In this document: positions 1 to 8,342 of the stretch, in pieces
Position numbering within the stretch: the first letter of the stretch is position 1
Layout of the letters: each line of letters begins with the position of its first letter
Source: an uncultured Pleomorphomonas sp.
Lineage (GTDB): Bacteria > Pseudomonadota > Alphaproteobacteria > Rhizobiales > Pleomorphomonadaceae
Direction of reading: 5' to 3'
NCBI GenBank assembly: GCA_937868725.1
Contig: CALMMQ010000045.1
Span: 1 to 64,000, forward strand
Length of the DNA stretch: 64,000 nucleotides
Position numbers and translations under genes: made by a program
Notes under the pieces: model-generated
What the model was told of the DNA's origin: nothing
The model's database searches: none
Seen by the model: the letters and a program-made list of their open reading frames with translations, nothing else

Positions 1-68
1 TCAAGGCCGGCGACTGGGCCCGCATCGAGCGCCTCGCCCGCGAGGCGGCGGCGCTCAAGAAGGGTTGA
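1..68 (+). CDS. eda: KDPG/KHG aldolase, C-terminal end only
   Basis: Only the last 21 codons are in the window; the reading frame enters at base 3 and stops with TGA at 66-68. The tail contains AGDWARIERLAREA, which resembles the C-terminus of 2-dehydro-3-deoxyphosphogluconate aldolase (E. coli Eda has a similar AGD-x-x-x-I-x-x-LAREA end). Eda cleaves KDPG to pyruvate and glyceraldehyde-3-phosphate in the Entner-Doudoroff pathway. A strong hairpin follows, so this is the end of a transcription unit. The identification rests on a short tail and is therefore tentative. Confidence 0.55.
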   Translation, partial: KAGDWARIERLAREAAALKKG

Positions 69-93
69 GGCGCGACGGCATCCCTGCCAGACA

Positions 94-134
94 GACAACA
101 GGCCCGTGGTCGACATGACCACGGGCCTGTTGTC
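94..134 (+). terminator. Perfect 18-bp hairpin after eda
   Basis: Bases 94-111 are the exact reverse complement of 117-134, with a 5-base loop (GACAT). No long T-run follows, so it may act in both directions or only protect the 3' end. It sits 26 bases after the eda stop codon. Confidence 0.7.
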
Positions 135-292
135 GTTGCCCCCGCCATGGCACAAACACCTAGTGGTGGCCGTGACAGCTTTTTGACAGCTCTCGCTCCC
201 ATAGATCAGCCAGACGGCGCCGTCGAGCCGTTCGGACCGTTCGTGCTAGAGTAGCTCGGGAACAGCGATCGGAGGGATCGCCAGAGGTGGGC

Positions 293-976
293 ATGCGCAT
301 CCTGCTCGTCGAAGACGCTGAAGACATCGCCGATGCCATCCGGGTGCGGTTGGCCAAGGCGGGCTATGCGGTCGACATGGCCGAGAACGGCGAAGCGGCC
401 GAAGACCTGCTGGCCACCGAAACCTATCAGCTCATCGTTCTCGACCTGATGCTCGGGCGCGGCGTCGACGGCCAGACCATCCTGCAGCGCCTGCGCAAGC
501 GCGGCGACACGACGCCGGTGCTGGTGGTGACGGCCCGTTCGCAGGTCGACTGCAAGATCAACGTGCTCGACATCGGCGCCGACGACTATCTGGTCAAGCC
601 GTTCGATCTCGGCGAACTGGAAGCCCGCTGCCGGGCGCTGTTGCGGCGCTCGCGCGGCCACGCCACAGCGGCGCTGGAAATCGGCAATCTCGTCTTCGAC
701 ACGTCGGCCAAGAGCCTTACCGTCGCCGGCGCGCCGATCGAGGTCGGGGCCCGCGAGTTTCGCCTCCTCGAAATCCTCATCGTCAACATCGGACGGGTGA
801 TGAGCAAGGAAGCGCTGATCGGCCATCTGTTCAGCCTCGATCAGGCGGTGGCGCCCAACGCCATCGAGCTCTACATTTCCCGGCTGCGGCGCAAACTGGA
901 AGGGGCATCCCTTGTCATCCGAACCGTCCACGGCATGGGCTACATCGCGGAACGGCGCGGCGACGAACCGGGGTGA
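293..976 (+). CDS. OmpR/TctD-type response regulator
   Basis: A 227-residue two-domain response regulator. The receiver domain (about 1-118) has the acidic pair in LLVEDAED, the phospho-acceptor Asp51 (LIVLDLML) and the conserved Lys in YLVKPFDL. The winged-helix DNA-binding domain (about 130-225) ends with the usual RLRRKLEG...VRTVHGMGY pattern of the OmpR/PhoB family. I chose ATG 293 because AGAGG at 283-287 is correctly spaced; an in-frame GTG at 287 overlaps that site. The partner kinase gene starts inside this gene, so the two are translated together. TctD and QseB are the closest well-known relatives by general pattern. The target is unknown, though the citrate operon lies immediately downstream in convergent orientation. 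Confidence 0.93.
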   Translation: MRILLVEDAEDIADAIRVRLAKAGYAVDMAENGEAAEDLLATETYQLIVLDLMLGRGVDGQTILQRLRKRGDTTPVLVVTARSQVDCKINVLDIGADDYLVKPFDLGELEARCRALLRRSRGHATAALEIGNLVFDTSAKSLTVAGAPIEVGAREFRLLEILIVNIGRVMSKEALIGHLFSLDQAVAPNAIELYISRLRRKLEGASLVIRTVHGMGYIAERRGDEPG

Positions 977-3464
977 GTCGCTGCTGCGCTACCTGCTGGT
1001 CATGTCGCTGGCCGTGCTCGGGGCGCTGGCGGTGATCATGACGCTGTTCCTGCGCGCCATCTCCGACCACGCCGCCGGCAGCGCCTACGACCAGCTGATG
1101 TCGGCCGCGGCCCTGTCGATCGCCGACGCGGTGCGGGCCGAAGACGGCGCAGTGACCGTCGATCTGCCCTACTCCTCGCTGTCGATCCTCGGCATGGCCC
1201 GGCGCGACCGGGTGTTCTACAAGGTGCTCGACGGCGGCGGCCGACCGGTCACCGGCTATGACGACCTGCCGGGCGAGGCCACCGCCGTGGGGCGCATGGC
1301 GTTCTCCGATGGCCGCTATCGCGGCGTGCCGGTGCGGCTCGTCAGCCTGTCGCGCCTCATCGCCGGTGCCGGCGAGAACATGGCGGCCACCATCGTCGTC
1401 GCCCAGACCACCGAAGAGCGCGGCGCGCTGTCACGACAGATCTTTCTTTATTCGCTCGCCCCGCTGGTGCTGACGTTTCTGGTCGGCGCCGTGCTGTCGC
1501 TGTTCGGCATCCGCAAGGTGCTGTCGCCGTTGACCCGGCTCGAACGCCGCATCAAGGGACGGGCGCCCAACGACTTCAGTCCGCTCACCGAGCCGGTGCC
1601 ACGCGAGATCAGGCCGCTGCTCGAGGCCATCAACGACCTGATGGCGCGCCTGGCCTCTAGTCTCGACACCGCCCGCATCTTCCTTGCCGACACGGCCCAC
1701 GAGATCCGCACGCCGCTCGCCTCGCTGCGCGCCCAGGCGGAGCTGGCCGCCGACGAGGACGATCCGGCCCGGCTGGCCCACATCGTTGGCCGCATCCACC
1801 ACAACGCCGTCCACGTCTCCGACCTGACGACGCAACTGCTCAATCACGCCGCCATCCTGCACCGCAGCGAGGTGCGCAACTTCGCCCCCGTCGACATTGC
1901 CGCCGCCCTCGCCCAGGTCAGCCGGCGCATTGCCGTGGTGGCCGAGGACGTCGAGATCGTCATCACCGTCGCGCCCGCCGACGCCACGGACGCGGCCGTG
2001 ACCATCAACGGCGACGCCATCATTCTGAGAGAAGCCTTCGCCAACCTGATCGGCAACGCCGTCAAATATGCCCCCGGCCGCATCGACATCATCGTGCACG
2101 CCGCCACGGCCGGGCATGGCGTCATCGTCGAAGTGGCCGATCGCGGCCCCGGCATCGCCGCCGAGGAGCGCGAGGAGGTGATGAAGCGATTTGTCCGTGG
2201 CTCGTCATCGGCCGGCACGGCGGGCAGCGGCCTCGGTCTGGCCATCATCACCACGGCGGCCGAAGCCCATCAGGCGCGCTTCGCCTTCGCCGACCGGGAT
2301 GGCGGTGGCCTCGTGGCCCGCCTCACGTTTCCGCCGCCGAGTCCGGCAAGTGAAGCCAACACCGGTGGCACGCCGCGCCGGCCCTGGTGGCGGCGCCTGC
2401 CCTGGCGGCCGCTGTGCGGTCTGGCCTTGCTGTTGACCATGATCGCCGGGCAAGTGACGCCAACGCTCGCCGACAGTGTGCCCGCGCCCGACGGCCGGCG
2501 CCGCCTCAACCTCCACTCCTCAACCGACCGTCCATTCATCCAGTCGCTGGTCGATGACTTCGAAGCCCGCAACCCCGACGTCGCCGTCGACATCACGGTG
2601 ATGATGACCGCCGGTCTCTACGCCACCTCGCAGAGCATCACGGCCGAGGTTGCCGGCGACCTCATCGTCTCCTCGGCCGCCGACCTGCAGATCAAGCTCG
2701 CCAACGACGGCTTCGCCCGAACGCACGTTTCAGCGTCCACCGCCCGCCTGCCGGCCTGGGCCAACTGGCGCGACGAGGTGTTTTCGTTCACCCAGGAACC
2801 GGCGATCATCGTCTACAACAGCAAGCTGCTGCCGGCGGCGCTGGTGCCGAAGACGCGCGCCGATCTCATCCGCCTGCTCAAGTCGCAGCGCGAGCTGCTG
2901 CGCAACCGCCTCGTCACCTACGACGTCTCGGCCGCCGGCTTCGGCTATCTGTTCGCCACCGAGGACTCGCAGATTTCCGGGCAATACTGGCAGCTCGCCA
3001 CCATGTTCGGCGAGGTCGGCGCCCGTTACGTCGACACATCGGGCGAGATGCTCGACCTCATCGTCAACGGCAAGGCGCTCATCGGCTACAACATGCTCGG
3101 CACCTATGCCCGGCAGCGGCAGAAGGCGGGTGACCCCATCGGCATCGTGCTGCCGGAAGACTACACGCTGCTCGCCCCGCGCACGGCGCTGATTCCAAGC
3201 GCCGCCGCCAATCCCGATCTCGCCGGCCGCTTCATCGACTATCTGCTGTCGCCCGAAGGCCAGGCCATCGTCGAACGACAGACCGAGATCCCGCTGGAAG
3301 AACGGCGCTTCGAGGGCGACCTGCTGATGCCGAGCGCCCAGGAACAGCTGCCTGGCACGTCGTTCTATCGCATCAACCTCGGACCGGGACTGCTGGTGTT
3401 CCGCGACAGCCAGAAGCGGGCGCACTTCCTCGACCAGTGGCGGCAGGTCAGTCAGCCGAACTGA
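912..3464 (+). CDS. Sensor histidine kinase fused to a periplasmic solute-binding domain
   Basis: An 850-residue fusion. In order: TM1 (about 27-48), a periplasmic loop, TM2 (about 179-200), a HAMP-like segment, HisKA with the H-box TAHEIRTPLA (His263), an N-box (FANLIGNAVKYAP, 376-388), G1 DRGPGI and G2 GSGLGLAI. After an RRPWWRR patch there is a third membrane segment (about 499-520, ending TPTLA) and about 330 residues resembling a Fe3+/FutA-type ABC solute-binding protein (LNLHSSTDRPFI, IIVYNSKLLP, LLSPEGQAIVERQ). Three membrane passes put the kinase in the cytoplasm and the binding domain in the periplasm. The TTG at 912 keeps a full TM1 but overlaps the regulator gene by 65 bases; the next in-frame candidate is ATG 1002. 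The gene overlaps the convergent hydrolase gene by 17 bases at its end. The ligand is unknown. Confidence 0.88.
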   Translation: MSSEPSTAWATSRNGAATNRGESLLRYLLVMSLAVLGALAVIMTLFLRAISDHAAGSAYDQLMSAAALSIADAVRAEDGAVTVDLPYSSLSILGMARRDRVFYKVLDGGGRPVTGYDDLPGEATAVGRMAFSDGRYRGVPVRLVSLSRLIAGAGENMAATIVVAQTTEERGALSRQIFLYSLAPLVLTFLVGAVLSLFGIRKVLSPLTRLERRIKGRAPNDFSPLTEPVPREIRPLLEAINDLMARLASSLDTARIFLADTAHEIRTPLASLRAQAELAADEDDPARLAHIVGRIHHNAVHVSDLTTQLLNHAAILHRSEVRNFAPVDIAAALAQVSRRIAVVAEDVEIVITVAPADATDAAVTINGDAIILREAFANLIGNAVKYAPGRIDIIVHAATAGHGVIVEVADRGPGIAAEEREEVMKRFVRGSSSAGTAGSGLGLAIITTAAEAHQARFAFADRDGGGLVARLTFPPPSPASEANTGGTPRRPWWRRLPWRPLCGLALLLTMIAGQVTPTLADSVPAPDGRRRLNLHSSTDRPFIQSLVDDFEARNPDVAVDITVMMTAGLYATSQSITAEVAGDLIVSSAADLQIKLANDGFARTHVSASTARLPAWANWRDEVFSFTQEPAIIVYNSKLLPAALVPKTRADLIRLLKSQRELLRNRLVTYDVSAAGFGYLFATEDSQISGQYWQLATMFGEVGARYVDTSGEMLDLIVNGKALIGYNMLGTYARQRQKAGDPIGIVLPEDYTLLAPRTALIPSAAANPDLAGRFIDYLLSPEGQAIVERQTEIPLEERRFEGDLLMPSAQEQLPGTSFYRINLGPGLLVFRDSQKRAHFLDQWRQVSQPN

Positions 3465-4053
3465 TCAGGCCGGCGCGGGCAGCAAGGCGATTGAGGACGG
3501 CGAGGCCGTAGGCCCAACGACCGAAGCCGGCCTCGGCGTTGATGTGCCCGGCTTCGCCGAGATCGACCAGTTCGGCGCCCCAGGTGGCGGCCCAGTGGCG
3601 GGCGCGGGGGAAGGTCATCACCGGATCGTTGCGGCTGGCGACGACGACGGTCGGCAGGCCCAGCGGTTCGGCCGGCACCTCGTCCTCGACCTCAAAGCGG
3701 GCCGGTTCAGCCGGGGCGACCAGCATCAAGCCGGCCAGGGGGGCCTCGCGGCAGGGATCGAGGGTGAAGGCGACCGAAGCGAGGGCGCCGAAGCTGTGTC
3801 CGACCAGGATGGCGGGACGGCTGGTGCCAGCGAGCTGGCGGCGCAGCGCCGAGGTCCAGCGGCCGATGTCCGGCGTGTCCCAGCGCGAATGATTGAGACG
3901 CAGCCAGAAGTCATGGCGGCGCTGCCAATGACTCTGCCAATGCTCGGGGCCGCTGTCGTTGAGGCCGGGCACCAGCACCAGGGTGGCGCGGGTGGCGGCG
4001 TCGGCCAGGGCCGCATCGATCTGTCTGTCCGTCTCGTCCACTTCGGCTAGCAT
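3448..4053 (-). CDS. RBBP9/YdeN-type alpha/beta hydrolase
   Basis: A 201-residue serine hydrolase of the RBBP9/YdeN family. The N-terminal signature VLVPGLNDSGPEHWQ is typical of the family. The nucleophile elbow is GHSFG, the acid is probably in ASRNDPVM, and the His is in EAGHINAEAG. Its ATG (4053) overlaps the citG stop codon (ATGCTAG), so it is translationally coupled as the last gene of the citrate-lyase operon. An open frame continues upstream across citG to 4719, but that part is only the shadow of citG. The substrate is unknown. Its place suggests a role with citrate-lyase prosthetic-group metabolism or thioester clean-up, which is inference. Confidence 0.85.
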   Translation of the reverse strand: MLAEVDETDRQIDAALADAATRATLVLVPGLNDSGPEHWQSHWQRRHDFWLRLNHSRWDTPDIGRWTSALRRQLAGTSRPAILVGHSFGALASVAFTLDPCREAPLAGLMLVAPAEPARFEVEDEVPAEPLGLPTVVVASRNDPVMTFPRARHWAATWGAELVDLGEAGHINAEAGFGRWAYGLAVLNRLAARAGLISSAD

Positions 4054-5033
4054 TCTGTTGCGCGATCGGTCGCCTCGCCCCGATGGTAGACGTTCGGTGC
4101 CAGGGTCGGCAAGGCGGAACAATCCCCATCGGCGAAGCGGCTCAGGAACCAGGTGACCGACAGGAGATCGGCGCTGCCGCCGGGGCTGAGATGGCGGGCG
4201 ATCAGCGCGTCGTCGAGGCGGGCGAGGCGCTCGATATAATCGGGGCAGTCGATGCCGCCGGCCTGTCGCAACGCCCGCGCCTCGGTCTGCACGAACGCCA
4301 GCCCGTCGAGACCACCACGGGCGACAACGTTGGTGTCGGCGTTCTCGGCCATCAGTTCGAGCAAGGCGGCGTGCAGCGCCAACCGTTCGCCACGCCCGGC
4401 GGCCATGGCCCGGCGGAAGGCCGGCAACGCGTGAGCGCGGGCGGTCAGGAAGCCGGAGGCGGCTTCGCCCCGGGCCCCGGTCAGGCCGTGGCGCTGGAAC
4501 AGTCGCTCGCCGGCGGTGCGCGCTTCGAGCGGCCGGCGCAGCTCGGTGCCGACGAGATGGCCCGAGATGGCCGCGACCTCGGCGGCCAGTGCCGCCACGG
4601 TCACCGCGCTGTCCCGCCCGCAGAGGCGGCCGGCGGCGGCGGTGAGCAGGCCCATGGCGAAGACGGCGCCCTTGTGGGTGTTGACGCCGCCAGTGGCGGC
4701 GAACATCGCCCGTTCGCAAACGATGCCTTCGCTTCGCAGCACGCTCATGAACGCGCGCCCCGGCAGGGCCGACATACGGGCGCCAAGAGCGTGGAAGCGC
4801 GGAAAGAACGGCGCCATGGCGCGGATCGAGGCGCGAAAGGTGCCGAGGTCCATGTCGCGATGAGCGCCGGTGTTGCGGCGGTCGACCAGGCCGGGCTTGG
4901 GGGTCAGCAGCACTTCGCGGGCGAGCGCGCCAACGGCGAGAGTGGCGATGCGCGCGCCGGCCCGGGCAGGCGCCGTCTCGGCCGGCGACCGCCTGGCCGC
5001 GTCGCCGCGATCAATGGCAGCGGAAGTGAGCAT
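4047..5033 (-). CDS. citG: Triphosphoribosyl-dephospho-CoA synthase
   Basis: A 328-residue CitG/MdcB-family enzyme that makes 2'-(5''-triphosphoribosyl)-3'-dephospho-CoA from ATP and dephospho-CoA, the precursor of the citrate-lyase prosthetic group. Visible signatures are LTPKPGLVDRRNTGAHRD near the N-terminus, GVNTHKGAVFAMGLL in the middle and TNVVARGGLDGL near the C-terminus. The family also serves malonate decarboxylase (MdcB), but the neighbours are all citrate-lyase genes. The start overlaps the end of citX by 23 bases and the stop overlaps the hydrolase start, so the order citX-citG-hydrolase looks tightly coupled. Confidence 0.93.
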   Translation of the reverse strand: MLTSAAIDRGDAARRSPAETAPARAGARIATLAVGALAREVLLTPKPGLVDRRNTGAHRDMDLGTFRASIRAMAPFFPRFHALGARMSALPGRAFMSVLRSEGIVCERAMFAATGGVNTHKGAVFAMGLLTAAAGRLCGRDSAVTVAALAAEVAAISGHLVGTELRRPLEARTAGERLFQRHGLTGARGEAASGFLTARAHALPAFRRAMAAGRGERLALHAALLELMAENADTNVVARGGLDGLAFVQTEARALRQAGGIDCPDYIERLARLDDALIARHLSPGGSADLLSVTWFLSRFADGDCSALPTLAPNVYHRGEATDRATEC

Positions 5034-5589
5034 GGGCCGTACTTTCGATGATGGCGACGAGATCGGCGATCGGATGGGTCCGGGCGCGGGCGCAGGCGTG
5101 CGCCGGACCGCCGCAGACGAGACAGGAGCGCGGCGGCAGGCCGTAGTCCTTGCGCGACAGAATGGCGACGGTCCCGCTCACCGGATTGATGTCGAGCACG
5201 TCGATGTCCCACAGCCGGCCGAGGGCGTGGTCTTCCTCGATCTCGATCAGCGCCCGCTTGAGCGCCCGGGCCGGGGCGGCGACGGCCAGCAACACCTCGG
5301 CACCAGTGGGGCCGCCGTGGTCGAGACGTTCCAGCACCGGCCAGCCGGCCAGTGAGACCGCTGCCAGCACGGCATCGACGCCGGCCGCCACGGTGGCACG
5401 GGTGAGTGGCGTGTCCTTGACCGGACCCGGCATCACCGCCGTCAGCGATACCACGGCACAGCGGTAGCGGGCCAGCAAGGTCCGCTGGCCGGCGGCCCGA
5501 CGATCGCGGGCGGCCAGCATGTCCGCGACCTCGACCGGCCGAGACGCGGATGCCGAGGTATGGGAGGAGCTGACGGCGGTGAGCTGCAT
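5011..5589 (-). CDS. citX: Apo-citrate lyase phosphoribosyl-dephospho-CoA transferase
   Basis: A 192-residue CitX. It transfers the triphosphoribosyl-dephospho-CoA group made by CitG onto the acyl-carrier subunit CitD. Family landmarks are MPGPVKDTPLTR near the N-terminus, GPTGAEVLL in the centre, RLWDIDVLD, and the C-terminal Cys-rich motif RSCLVCGGPAHACARARTH. citX is a separate gene, as in E. coli, and is not fused to citG. Its ATG lies one base after the citF stop codon and its end overlaps citG. Confidence 0.93.
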   Translation of the reverse strand: MQLTAVSSSHTSASASRPVEVADMLAARDRRAAGQRTLLARYRCAVVSLTAVMPGPVKDTPLTRATVAAGVDAVLAAVSLAGWPVLERLDHGGPTGAEVLLAVAAPARALKRALIEIEEDHALGRLWDIDVLDINPVSGTVAILSRKDYGLPPRSCLVCGGPAHACARARTHPIADLVAIIESTAHAHFRCH

Positions 5590-5590
5590 G

Positions 5591-7117
5591 TCAGCCTGCC
5601 ACCTGCCGGATGACGTCGATCAGACTGCCGTCGCGGAAGCGGACGAGGCCGACGACGCGATCGGTGAAGGCGATGGGCGCCGGCGTGCCGGTGATGGCGA
5701 CGGCGCGGGCGTGCAGCTCCTCGATGGAGAGGAGCGGCAGACCGGCCGCCTTGAGCTTGCCGGCGACGTCGGGCCGGCGCGGATTGACGGCGATGCCGTG
5801 GTCGGTGACCAGCACGCCGACGCATTCGCCCGGCGTCACCACCGTCGTCACCTTCTCGCACACCGTCGGGATGCGGCTGCGGATCAGCGGAGCGACCACC
5901 ACCGACAGATTGGCGCCGGCCGCCACGTCCGAGTGACCGCCGGAAGCCCCGCGCATGACACCGTCCGAACCGGTGATGACGTTGACGTTGAAGTCGAGAT
6001 CGATCTCCAGCGCCGACAGGATCACCATGTCCATCTGATCGACGTAGGCGGCCTTGGAGGTGGGGTTGGCGTAGAGGTTGGTGGAGATTTCGATGTGGCC
6101 GGGATTGCTGCGCAGCGATTCGGCGGCGTCGGCATCGAAGCTCTGGGTGTCGATGATCTTGTCGATCAGCCCCTTCTTGTGCAGGTCGACGATCGAGCCG
6201 GTGATGCCGCCGAGGGCGAAGGCAGCGCGGATGCCGGCCTTGCGCATGCGGTCTTCCATGAAGCGGGTGACGGCGGTGGCCGAGGCACCGGATCCGGTCT
6301 GGATCGAGAAGCCGTCCTTGAAGTAGCCGGCGTGTTCCAGCACGTCGGCGGCGTAGCGGGCGATCAGCAGTTCGCGCGGGTTGGAGGTGATGCGGGCGGC
6401 GCCGACGGAGATCTTGGAGGGATCGCCGATCTGGTCGACCTTGACGACGCAATCGACCTGATCCTGGCGGATCGAGGCGGGAGCGCAGGGGAAGGCGACG
6501 AGGTCTTCGGCCAGCACTATGACATAGTTGGCGCGATCGGCGTCGACCATGGCGTAACCGAGCGAGCCGCAGCGCGACCGGCCACCGGTACCATTGGCAT
6601 TGCCGAATTCGTCGGCGGCCGAAGCGCCGAGGAAGGCAACGTCGACCTTGAGCTCGCCGCTGTCCATGAGGTGGACGCGACCACCGTGCGAATGAATTTG
6701 CACCGGCTCGTCCATCAGCCCGTGCGACAGGGCGTCGGCGAGTTTGCCGCGCATGCCGGAGGTGTAGATGCGGCTGATGACGCCGGAGCGGATGTGCTCG
6801 ATCAGCGGCGCGTTGCAGGAGAGTAGCGAGGAGGAGGCGAGCGTCAGGTTGCGGAGACCGAGACCGGCCAGGAGGTCAACCACCGTGTTGATGGTCTTGT
6901 CACCCTCGCGGAAGGCATGGTGGAAGGAAATGGTCATGCCGCTTTCGAGGCCCGAGCGGCGCACCGCCTCCTCGAGCGAGGCGGCGAGCTTGCGCCGGCG
7001 CTTGGTGACCGGGTCGGCAAGGTGCGGGGCGTAGCGGGCGAAGCCCTCGAAAGGGACGATGCCGCGGGCAGCGGCGACCGGCGCCACGGCCGGCGCCTGC
7101 GATTGAGAGGTTGTCAC
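5591..7117 (-). CDS. citF: Citrate lyase alpha subunit (citrate CoA-transferase)
   Basis: A 508-residue CitF. It exchanges the acetyl group on the CitD arm for citrate, the first step of the citrate-lyase cycle. The sequence is collinear with the family from FHHAFREGDKTIN and HSHGGRVHLMDSGEL through GANGTGG-like ANGTGGRSRCGSLG to the C-terminal VLVTDHGIAVNPRRPD. The family fold is that of a type-I CoA transferase. I chose GTG 7117 because GGAGAAG lies just upstream and the length then matches the family. The open frame extends to 7183, but that would overlap citE and add an atypical N-terminus. Confidence 0.93.
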   Translation of the reverse strand: MTTSQSQAPAVAPVAAARGIVPFEGFARYAPHLADPVTKRRRKLAASLEEAVRRSGLESGMTISFHHAFREGDKTINTVVDLLAGLGLRNLTLASSSLLSCNAPLIEHIRSGVISRIYTSGMRGKLADALSHGLMDEPVQIHSHGGRVHLMDSGELKVDVAFLGASAADEFGNANGTGGRSRCGSLGYAMVDADRANYVIVLAEDLVAFPCAPASIRQDQVDCVVKVDQIGDPSKISVGAARITSNPRELLIARYAADVLEHAGYFKDGFSIQTGSGASATAVTRFMEDRMRKAGIRAAFALGGITGSIVDLHKKGLIDKIIDTQSFDADAAESLRSNPGHIEISTNLYANPTSKAAYVDQMDMVILSALEIDLDFNVNVITGSDGVMRGASGGHSDVAAGANLSVVVAPLIRSRIPTVCEKVTTVVTPGECVGVLVTDHGIAVNPRRPDVAGKLKAAGLPLLSIEELHARAVAITGTPAPIAFTDRVVGLVRFRDGSLIDVIRQVAG

Positions 7118-7133
7118 TTGGCTTCTCCGGGAC

Positions 7134-8012
7134 TCAGACGCTGACGCCGGACGCCGCGGCGCGCTGCAGCACGCGCTCGGCATGGGCGATCACGGGGGCA
7201 TCGATCATCTTGCCATTGAGGGCGATGACGCCGAGGCCACGCCGTTCGGCATCCTCGGCGGCGGCGATCACCCGATGGGCGTGATCGACGTCCTCCTCGG
7301 TGGGGGCATAGGCGCGGTGCAGGAGCTCGATCTGGCGCGGATTGATCAGCGACTTGCCGTTGAAGCCGAGGCGCTTGATCAGGTCCACTTCCTTGAGGAA
7401 GCCCTCGTCGTCGTTGACGTTGCCGTAGACGACATCGAAGGCGTCGATGCCGGCGGCGCGGGCGGCGTGCAGCACGGCGCAACGGGCGTAGAACAGCTCG
7501 GTGCCGTCGCCACGCTCGGTCTGCATGTCCATGACGTAGTCGAAGCCGGCGAGCGCGATGCCGATCAGGCGCGGCGAAGCCTTGGCGATGGCGACGGCGT
7601 TGACGACGCCGGAGGCCGATTCGATGGCGGCCATCAGCTGCGTCGAGCCGACCGACCGGCCGCAGGACCGTTCGATGGCCTCGACGGCGGCTTCGAGCTC
7701 GTGCACGTCCTCGGCGCAATCGGTCTTGGGCAGGCGGATGACGTCGGCGCCACCACGCACGGCGGCCTCAAGGTCGGCCTGGCCGAACGGCGTCGACAGC
7801 GGATTGATGCGCACCACCTTCTCGATGTCGCTATACATCGGCAGGCGCAGCGTGTGGAAGACCAGCAGGCGGGCCGTGTCCTTCTCGCGCAGCGACACGG
7901 CGTCCTCGAGGTCGAACATGATCGAGTCGGGGCGGAAGACGAAGGCGGTCGACAGCATGGCGGCGTTGGCGCCGGGCAGGAACAGCATGCTGCGACGGAG
8001 TTTCTTGGTCAT
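7134..8012 (-). CDS. citE: Citrate lyase beta subunit (citryl-CoA lyase)
   Basis: A 292-residue CitE of the HpcH/HpaI TIM-barrel family. It splits citryl-ACP into acetyl-ACP and oxaloacetate. Signatures are [14 protein letters not shown] at the start, [16 protein letters not shown] (metal/substrate region), VRINPL, IRLPKTD, and [17 protein letters not shown] near the end. ATG 8012 overlaps the citD stop (ATGA), and this start removes about 25 atypical residues that an upstream open frame would add. The family also contains malyl-CoA and citramalyl-CoA lyases, but the operon fixes the role. Confidence 0.94.
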   Translation of the reverse strand: MTKKLRRSMLFLPGANAAMLSTAFVFRPDSIMFDLEDAVSLREKDTARLLVFHTLRLPMYSDIEKVVRINPLSTPFGQADLEAAVRGGADVIRLPKTDCAEDVHELEAAVEAIERSCGRSVGSTQLMAAIESASGVVNAVAIAKASPRLIGIALAGFDYVMDMQTERGDGTELFYARCAVLHAARAAGIDAFDVVYGNVNDDEGFLKEVDLIKRLGFNGKSLINPRQIELLHRAYAPTEEDVDHAHRVIAAAEDAERRGLGVIALNGKMIDAPVIAHAERVLQRAAASGVSV

Positions 8013-8302
8013 GACAGGCGGCTCCAGTCGATTTCGGCACCGCTCGAGCGCAGGATCGCCGCCTCGACACGGGCGCGGATGGTGCAATCGAGCGCGCCCT
8101 TGTCCTCGATGATGACGACGCCCGACTTGACGCCGAGGCGGTCGAGCTCGTCGTGGACGGTCGCCTCGATCTGGGCGCCGAACTGGTACATCACCTCGGA
8201 GATGACGTGCACCTCGAGGCTGGCGTCGAGGCTGGGCGAGACCTTGACCAGCAGGTCATTGGACTCGAGCGTCCCGGCGATGCTTTCCTTGGCAATGTTC
8301 AT
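8009..8302 (-). CDS. citD: Citrate lyase acyl-carrier (gamma) subunit
   Basis: A 97-residue CitD, the small carrier that holds the phosphoribosyl-dephospho-CoA arm. The motif [11 protein letters not shown] contains the conserved serine (Ser14) that receives the prosthetic group. The length matches the family. AGGGAG lies upstream of ATG 8302. The stop overlaps the citE start by 4 bases, which fits the need for equimolar gamma and beta subunits. Confidence 0.94.
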   Translation of the reverse strand: MNIAKESIAGTLESNDLLVKVSPSLDASLEVHVISEVMYQFGAQIEATVHDELDRLGVKSGVVIIEDKGALDCTIRARVEAAILRSSGAEIDWSRLS

Positions 8303-8342
8303 GGGCAGTACTCCCTGGGGCTTTGGCTTGGTCGGGTCGAGT

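Noticed and set aside
3448..4719. One long 423-codon open frame on the minus strand
   Set aside because: The first half is an Arg/Pro-rich shadow of citG. The hydrolase family sequence begins at ATG 4053.
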